Shown here: positions 55,043-64,000 of the stretch, piece by piece
Position numbering within the stretch: position 1 is the stretch's first letter
How the letters are laid out: every line of letters starts with the position of its first letter
Source: VGBV01 sp963813725
Lineage (GTDB): Bacteria; Actinomycetota; Thermoleophilia; Solirubrobacterales; 70-9
Assembly: GCA_963813725.1 (NCBI GenBank)
Contig: CAWFAI010000006.1
Span: forward strand, 122,197-186,196
DNA: 64,000 bases
Direction: 5' to 3'
Made by a program: the position numbers and the translations under genes
Notes under the pieces: generated by a model
What the model saw: only the letters and a program-made list of their open reading frames with translations
Told to the model about the DNA's origin: nothing
The model's database searches: none

Positions 55043-55062
55043 CGGCGGGCATCATCCCCGAT

Positions 55063-55737
55063 ATGTACGTCCTCCTACCCGGCGCCGGCGGCGACTCGTG
55101 GTACTGGCACTTCGTGGCGCCGCGACTGCGTGCGCAGGGCCACGAGGCCATCGCCGTGGACCTGCCCACCGGCGATGACTCCGCCGGGCTGCGCGAGTAC
55201 GCGGACGCGGCTATGGACGCGATCGGCGATCGACATGACCTGGTCGTGGTCGCGCAATCGATGGGAGCCTTCACGGCGCCGATGCTCTGCGGCCGGGCCG
55301 ACGTCAGCGAGCTCGCGCTGGTCGCCCCGATGATCCCGGCGCCGGGCGAGTCGCCCGGCGAGTGGTGGTCGGGCTCGGGCCAGGAAGCGGCGCAGAGGGA
55401 GATGGACGAGCGCGAGGGACGCGACCCCGACGCAGGCATCGACGTGAAGACCACGCTCATGCACGACCTTCCGCCCGAGGTCGTCGCCGAGGCGTTCGAG
55501 CGCGGGGAGCCGCGCCAATCAGACACGCCGTTCGGCGACCCCTGGCCGCTCGACGCGTGGCCCGAGGTCCCGACCCGCGTCCTCGCCTGCCGCCACGACC
55601 GGCTGTTCCCGTTCGAGTTCATGCGCGGGCTGGCGCGGGAGCGGCTCGGAGTCGAGGCCGATGCGATCGACTCCGGCCACCTCCCCGCCCTCGCCCGGCC
55701 GGACGATCTCGCGAGCTGGCTGCTGGCCGACGGCTAG
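55063..55737 (+). CDS. alpha/beta hydrolase
   Basis: 224 residues. Nucleophile Ser in the elbow AQSMGAFTAP, oxyanion-side LLPGAGGDSWYW, acid in RHDRLFPFE and catalytic His in DSGHLPALARP. Length and lid suggest a small esterase or salicylate-esterase-like enzyme. It is divergent from the HAD gene with a 20-base gap. Confidence 0.9.
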   Translation: MYVLLPGAGGDSWYWHFVAPRLRAQGHEAIAVDLPTGDDSAGLREYADAAMDAIGDRHDLVVVAQSMGAFTAPMLCGRADVSELALVAPMIPAPGESPGEWWSGSGQEAAQREMDEREGRDPDAGIDVKTTLMHDLPPEVVAEAFERGEPRQSDTPFGDPWPLDAWPEVPTRVLACRHDRLFPFEFMRGLARERLGVEADAIDSGHLPALARPDDLASWLLADG

Positions 55738-55764
55738 TCGGCCGCGCGGGGCGTAACCTCTGCC

Positions 55765-56217
55765 GTGATGAGCCGCAAGGGATCTGCTGCTCTCATCGGC
55801 TGCATCGCCGCGATCGCGATCTGCACGGCCCAGATCGGCGCCACGGCAGCCGCCCCGGGCGCGCGGGCCGCCGCCAAGCTCAAGGTCACCTGCGAGCAGC
55901 TCTACGACCAGATCGACAAGACGGCGACTCGGCTGGCCGCCGAGTACGACGCCAAGGGATCCAGCATCGACCTGATCGGCAGCGCGCAGCGTTGCTACAA
56001 GGAGGGCAAGCGCACCCGCCGGGGCAAGGGCTACATGATCGACACGCCGCCGATACCCGGCGAGGCGGACCCGGCCGTGTCCGACTACTACTACTCCTGG
56101 GTCCAGACCGTGACCCGGACCAAGAAGGGGAAGCTGCGCAGCGCGGTCTCGGACTTCAAGTGCGCCCGGACCGTCGTCGACGACTCGGGCAACTACCAGC
56201 CCGGCGGCTCCTGCTGA
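55765..56217 (+). CDS. secreted hypothetical protein with paired cysteines
   Basis: 150 residues. Signal peptide (AALIGCIAAIAICTAQIGATA), then a mature domain with cysteines in VTCEQLYDQIDK, AQRCYKEGK, FKCARTVV and the terminal GGSC, enough for two disulfides. I recognise no family. GTG at 55765 or ATG at 55768 may start it. It follows the alpha/beta hydrolase by 27 bases and converges directly on the next gene. Confidence 0.72.
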   Translation: MMSRKGSAALIGCIAAIAICTAQIGATAAAPGARAAAKLKVTCEQLYDQIDKTATRLAAEYDAKGSSIDLIGSAQRCYKEGKRTRRGKGYMIDTPPIPGEADPAVSDYYYSWVQTVTRTKKGKLRSAVSDFKCARTVVDDSGNYQPGGSC

Positions 56218-56433
56218 CTACCGGGTCTCGCCCTCAGCCCGCGGCGTGATCCGGAAGATCGAGACCACCTCGGCCTGGTGGGCCTCGGGGTGCGCGACGT
56301 AGGCGCTGGGGCCGCCGCCGAACCAGCCGGCGCTCTCGTTGTCGCCGACGAAGACGCCGGGGTGGTGCCGCCCCTCGCCGTCCTCGACCCAGACGAGGTC
56401 GCCCTCCTTGAAGCCGTGCGGCTCGTCGGCCAT
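56218..56433 (-). CDS. small SH3-like hypothetical protein
   Basis: 71 residues with a beta-barrel-like pattern: FKEGDLVWVEDGEGRHHPGV, FVGDNESAGWFGGG. A short acidic protein with KOW or SH3-like character. Its stop touches that of the secreted protein on the other strand. It is preceded by pgi in the same direction, with 9 bases between. Confidence 0.68.
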   Translation of the reverse strand: MADEPHGFKEGDLVWVEDGEGRHHPGVFVGDNESAGWFGGGPSAYVAHPEAHQAEVVSIFRITPRAEGETR

Positions 56434-56442
56434 CTCTTCCTC

Positions 56443-58105
<1,663 letters not shown>

Positions 58106-58130
58106 GGCCCGGGAGCCTATGCGCCCGCGG

Positions 58131-59099
58131 CTACTTCCGCTTCTTCTTCTTGCACTTCTTCTTCTTGGCCGCCGCGGCGCTGCGCTTCTTCTTCTTCTTC
58201 TTGCACTTCTTCTTCTTGGTCGTCGGCGGCGGGGTGGTGGCAGGGGGATCGCCTCCGCCGGGCGGCGGCGGCGACGAAGGGCATCTCATAGGCGCCGATG
58301 TCCGGAGCGGGGCCCTGAGAACGGGCGTTGCCGTCGAGGTCAAGCTCGCCGGGCAGCAGGCCCGTCGCGGTGCCCAGGTTCAGGGTCCCGGCCGACGACG
58401 CGGTCTGGTGGAAGTCCCCGCCGGGCGCGTCCACGAACGCGGGAGCCGCCGTCTGGTTGGTCGGGGTGCCGGGGTTGGTGATCGAGATCAGTCCGCCGGG
58501 ATCGGCCTCTGTCGCGTAGTTGGAGTGGTCCAGCACGACGGAGATGGGTTCGGCGCTGGCAAGATCCTGTCCCTGGATGTCGGCGCCGGTGTCGCTCCTG
58601 ACGATCGAGTTCGTCACGTTGACCGCCGCCGTGCCGCCGGACGTGCGCGCCAGCATCCCGGCCTGGGATGAGCTGCTGATCACGGTCGAGTTCCTGATGT
58701 TCACGATGAAGTCGGCGCCGAGATTCGCGCGAACCTCCATGCCCCACGCGTTGGGCGAGGCGGTGTCGGCCCAGCAGACGCTGTCGCGGATGGTCGCATC
58801 GCCCGTGACGAAGCACGGCGCAAACGCAGTGGCGCCATCCGAGTGGACGAAGACGCGCTCGATGACGCTGGGGGAGGCGCCGCTGGTGAACTGGATGGCC
58901 ACGCCATCCCCCGCGTATTCGATGTCGAGGTCGCGGAGGACCGAGGCGGACCCCAGGAAGAAGCCGGTGCCGGGGCCGAAACTGACCACGGGACGCGCAG
59001 CGGTGGTGCCGCGAACGACCACGTCGTTCGGCACATTCAAATTCGGAGGCGCCACGAAGGGATCCGCCGGCGGGAAGCCCCCGACCAGGATCACCTGGT

Positions 59100-59100
<1 letters not shown>
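58131..59100 (-). CDS. beta-helix surface protein with Lys/Cys tail, N-terminus missing
   Basis: About 320 residues of a right-handed parallel beta-helix: repeated short strands (DLDIEYAGDGVAIQFTSG, SVIERVFVHSDG, NIRNSTVISSSSQAG) ending DGNARSQGPAPDIGAYE, which is the usual cap of choice-of-anchor-type proteins. After one indel near 58285 it ends in PPPTTKKKKCKKKKKKRS then AAAAKKKKCKKKKRK, a polylysine-cysteine tail. No signal peptide or start lies upstream; the frame runs straight into the lepA sequence, so the N-terminus was lost at the junction near 59.1 kb. Confidence 0.75.
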
Positions 59101-60843
<1,743 letters not shown>

Positions 60844-60845
60844 CC

Positions 60846-62409
60846 TTAGAGTGTACTCTCGGCGCCCGCCGGCGCTGCACGGCCCCCAGGAGGTCGACAG
60901 CTCCGGCGCCCGGAGGACGCAGCGCGGCCCCGCCGTAGGACCCCGGCCACGGCGGCCCGAGCGCCAGCACCAGCGCCGGGGGCAGGGCGCCGCCGCCAGG
61001 GCCAGGCCCCCAGGGTGGCCAGCCGCATCACCACCCCGGCCAGGATCGTGCGGCTCAGGGAGCCCAGCAGCGCCGGGCCGCAGACCCGAGGCGCGCTGCC
61101 AGCACCCCGAAGAGGGCCAGGGCTTCGAGCGTGGCGCTGAGGCTCATCGCCAGGGCGATCCCCCAGCGCGGACCGACCAGCAGCGTCGCCAGCAGGACGT
61201 TGAGCACCATCGCTCCGACGCCGAGGATCACCGGCGTGCGCGTGTCCTGGCGGGCGAAGAACGCCCGCGCCAGCACCTCGATCGCCCCGTGCGCCGGCAG
61301 GCCCACGGCGAAGATCGCCAGCGCCACCGCCGTCCGCACAGCCGACTCGGCGTGAACTCGCCCCGCACGAACACCGTCTCCACCAGCGGCGGGCCGAGCA
61401 GCAGGCAGCCCCACCGCGGACGGCACCATCAGGAACAGGACGCTGCTCAGCGTGCGCCGGACGGTGGCCGCCAGGGCCCGCAGCTCGCCCCGCGGCGGCC
61501 TGCTCCGCCAGCACCGGAAAGGCGGCGTTGGCGGTGGACATGGCCAGCGTGCCCAGGGGCAGCATCATCAGCGTCCACCCCAGGTTGAGCGCCGCGAAGC
61601 GGCCGGCGGGCAGGAACGAGGCCAGGCGGGTGGTGAAAAGAAAGCTGAGCTGCACCGCCCCCTGGCTGACCAGGCGGGGCACCATCAGGGGCACGATGCG
61701 CCGCAGCCCGGGGTCGCGCAGGTCGAGGCGGGGTCCCAGCGGAAGCCCGGCGCGCGGGCCACCGGGAGCTGCACCAGCAGATACACCAGCGCCCCCAGGA
61801 CGACCCCGGCGGCCAGCCCGACCGTGCCCAGCGCGGGGCCCAGGGCCAGCGCCGCGCCGATGATGCAGAGGTTGTAGAGCGTCGGCGCCAGGGCCGGGAA
61901 GACGAAGTGGTCGTGGACGTTGAGGTAGCGTGTGATCACCTCGCCCAGGCCGAACAGCACCGGCTGCAGCAGCAGGATGCGCACCAGCAGCGTCAGCGCG
62001 CCTGCTGCTCGGGCGAGAAGCCGGCGCCCAGGAAGGGCACCAGCAGCGGGGCGAAGACGATCCCCAGCGGGGCGGCCAGCACGGCGAGCGCCCCCACGGC
62101 ATTGAAGACGTTGCTCGCCAGGCGGGCACCCGGCCCGCCGGGCGTCTGCGCGGTAGGCGGCGAAGACGGGCACCAGGGCCGAGCCCAGGGCCCCGCCGGC
62201 CACCAGACTGAAGACCAGGTCCGGGATGCGGAAGGCGGCGAAGTAGAGGTCGAGCTCGTCCGGTGCCGAACTGCCCGTAGACGACCACGTCGCGCAGCAG
62301 CCCCACCAGCCGGCTGGCGACGAATCCGCCCAGCAGGATGACGCCGGCGCGGGCGATGCGCTGCCCGCCCCGCCGGTCTCCGACTCCGCCGGCGCGGTGC
62401 GGCCACCAC
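60846..62409 (-). CDS. murJ: lipid II flippase MurJ (frameshifted)
   Basis: Roughly 520 residues in several frames. Recognisable MurJ segments are ASRLVGLLRDVVVYGQFGT, LYFAAFRIPDLVFSLVAGGA, GSALVPVFAAYR, ARAFFARQDTRTPV and NVLLATLLVG. MurJ moves lipid-linked peptidoglycan precursors across the membrane. At least six frame changes are needed; the start is set near GTG 62409. Its stop is next to the lepA start, so lepA lies downstream of it. Confidence 0.85.
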
Positions 62410-62514
62410 GCTCTCTCCCTACCCTGCCACGATGGGCAACGGCTGCCGGACCATCGGCGATCGACCACCGGCCCCGGCAGCCCCGGGGCCTTTCGGTTAC
62501 ACTCGGCCCCAGCC

Positions 62515-63960
62515 ATGGACCCGTCACCCACACCGCCACCTTCTCCCCGGACAACCTGGAATTGGTCATCCTCTCCTTCGAGGGCCCCGACCAGCCCTAC
62601 TCGATGGCCGGGGGCCTCGGCGTGCGCGTCGCCGAGCTCTCGCAGGCCCTCGCGGCGCAGGGCTTCACCACCCACCTCATCTTCATCGGCGACCCCCGCC
62701 TCCCGGGCCACGAGGTGCGCGAGGGCGGCCGCCTGAACCTGCACCGCTGGTGCCAGTGGATCTCGCAGTACCACCCCGCCGGCGTCTACCAGGGCGAGGA
62801 AGGCAAGCTGGGCGACTTCAACGACAGCGTGCCCCCCTTCGTGGTCGACCACATCGTGCGCCCGGCGGCGAGCCGGGGCAAGATCGTCGCCGTGCTGGCC
62901 GAGGAGTGGCACACCGCCGAGGCCACCTGCCGCATCAGCGACCTGCTGCACTGGTCGGCCTGCGCCAGCGCGCCCTGCTGCTGTGGAACGCCAACAACCA
63001 TTTCTCGTTCGACCGTATCAACTGGGGCCGGCTGAGCTACGTCGCCACCATCACCACGGTCTCCAAGTACATGAAGCACATCATGTGGAACCTGGGGCTC
63101 AACCCCCTGGTGATCCCCAACGGCATCCCCGACCGCTTCCTCCTCCCCGCCGACCCGCGGGGCGTCGCCGCCCTCCTGGCAGGCGTCGGGGGGGCGCCGC
63201 TGCTGTTCAAGATCGGACGCTTCGACCCGGACAAGCGCTGGATGATGGCCGTCGAGGCCGCCGCCCGGCTCAAGGAGCGAGGCTACCCGGTGAAGCTGCT
63301 CATGCGCGGTGGCATCGAGCCCCACGGCAGCGAGGTGCTGGGCTACGCCCACTGGCGGGGGCTGCGCGTGCTGGACGTCACCGCTCCCCGCGGCGACGAC
63401 GCCGCCACCCTGGCCGCGATCACCGCCGCCGCCCCGGCGCCGACCTGCTGAACCTCAAGCTGTTCATCTCAGACGACCTGAAGCGCGTCTGTTACGGCGC
63501 CGACGCCGTGCTGGCCAACAGCGGCCACGAGCCGTTCGGGATCGTCGGCCTCGAAGTCATGGGCGCCGGGGGCGTCGCCGTCGTGGGCGCCACCGGCGAG
63601 GACTACGCCATCCCCTTCCACAACTGCCTGGTCACCGAGACGGACGACCCGGAGGAGATGATCGGCTACCTGCTGCACCTGCAATCGCACCCCCCGCTGG
63701 TGGAGGAGATCCGCCGCGAGGCCCGCCGCACCGCCGCCCTCTTCACCTGGCCGGAGGTGATCGAGAACCTGCTGGGGAAGCTGGAGTACCTGGCCATGAC
63801 CCGAGGCGTGGTGGCCCCCCCGCGCCCCGCCCCGCCTCCCCCTCCCGATTCCGGCGCGCTCGGTCAGCCCGACCCAGACGTGACGGCCCTCGCCGGGGGC
63901 CCGGCAGCCTACTCCCGTGGGGAACAGCAGCAGCGCCAGGCCCGGGAACGCCGCCCCCCG
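62515..63960 (+). CDS. GT4-family glycosyltransferase (frameshifted)
   Basis: About 480 residues, GT-B fold. N-terminal donor-loop region SMAGGLGVRVAELSQALAAQ, middle motif VVAVSK-like TTVSKYMKHIMWNLGLNP and PNGIPDRFLL, then KIGRFDPDKRW and the sugar-nucleotide C-terminal EPFGIVGLEVMGAGG. The retaining GT4 Glu pair is in that last motif. Frame changes lie early and near 63440. A Pro-rich tail follows before the tRNA promoter. It is likely a glycogen synthase-like or cell-wall glycosyltransferase; the acceptor is unknown. Confidence 0.82.
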
Positions 63961-63968
63961 GGGCGCGG

Positions 63969-63974
63969 TATACT
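63969..63974 (+). promoter_or_regulatory. -10 element of the terminal tRNA
   Basis: TATACT, ending 10 bases before the tRNA start. No clear -35 is visible. Confidence 0.5.
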
Positions 63975-63984
63975 CAGACCGTCC

Positions 63985-64000
63985 GCGGGGGTAGCTCAGC
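63985..64000 (+). tRNA. partial tRNA, cut by the window end
   Basis: GCGGGGG-TA-GCTCAGC reads as acceptor, positions 8-9 and D-stem of a tRNA gene. The anticodon is beyond the window. Confidence 0.7.

Overview
The window is high-GC bacterial DNA with actinobacterial character. It carries SARP/BTAD and LuxR-LAL regulators, GTG and TTG starts, tRNA genes without an encoded CCA, MMPL exporters, cytochrome bd, a zinc-ribbon/kinase/cyclase signalling protein and secreted proteins with Lys/Cys-rich tails. I infer a Thermoleophilia/Solirubrobacterales-like organism, but no rRNA or other decisive marker is present. Many genes are broken by single-base frame changes while others (a 4.3 kb kinase-cyclase gene, a 2.1 kb MMPL gene) are intact. 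This looks more like uneven consensus quality than gene decay, so broken genes are annotated as one locus each.

Layout. 0-6 kb: a Tat-exported spermidine-dehydrogenase-like flavoprotein (cut by the window edge), a small zinc-knuckle protein, an MMPL exporter with a long coiled-coil insertion, a b-type membrane protein with a cytochrome c, and tRNA-Val(CAC). 5.94-15.41 kb: a probable genomic island bounded by a 46-bp direct repeat of the 3' end of that tRNA. It holds four secreted-protein genes behind near-identical leaders and one very large BTAD-NTPase-nSTAND1-WD40 regulator. Each leader has two direct repeats on an 11-bp pitch, the spacing SARP proteins bind, so regulator and cargo may form one self-contained regulon. 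15.5-20 kb: DUF4396, DUF2182 and DUF1326 proteins and a second MMPL exporter. 20-23 kb: a three-gene membrane/NmrA operon divergent from an AraC regulator. 23-36 kb: a LuxR-LAL regulator, PIG-L deacetylase, sulfotransferase, calcium-binding-repeat protein, thioesterase, YqgE, two GST-like proteins, a zinc alcohol dehydrogenase, an SDR, an alkyltransferase-like protein, and a MarR-cupin unit with a clear operator.

36-59 kb: two tRNA-Ser genes, YtoQ, an aminotransferase, TadA, a subtilisin, UspA, a GT-C-like membrane protein with a 28-residue partner, the kinase-ATPase-cyclase giant, a YpfJ-type metallopeptidase, cydAB, an M28 peptidase, HAD and alpha/beta hydrolases, glucose-6-phosphate isomerase and a beta-helix protein. 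Near 59.1 kb the beta-helix gene, missing its N-terminus, runs directly into lepA, missing its C-terminus. Everything to the right (lepA, murJ, a glycosyltransferase, a partial tRNA) is dense in frame changes and may have been joined from another molecule.
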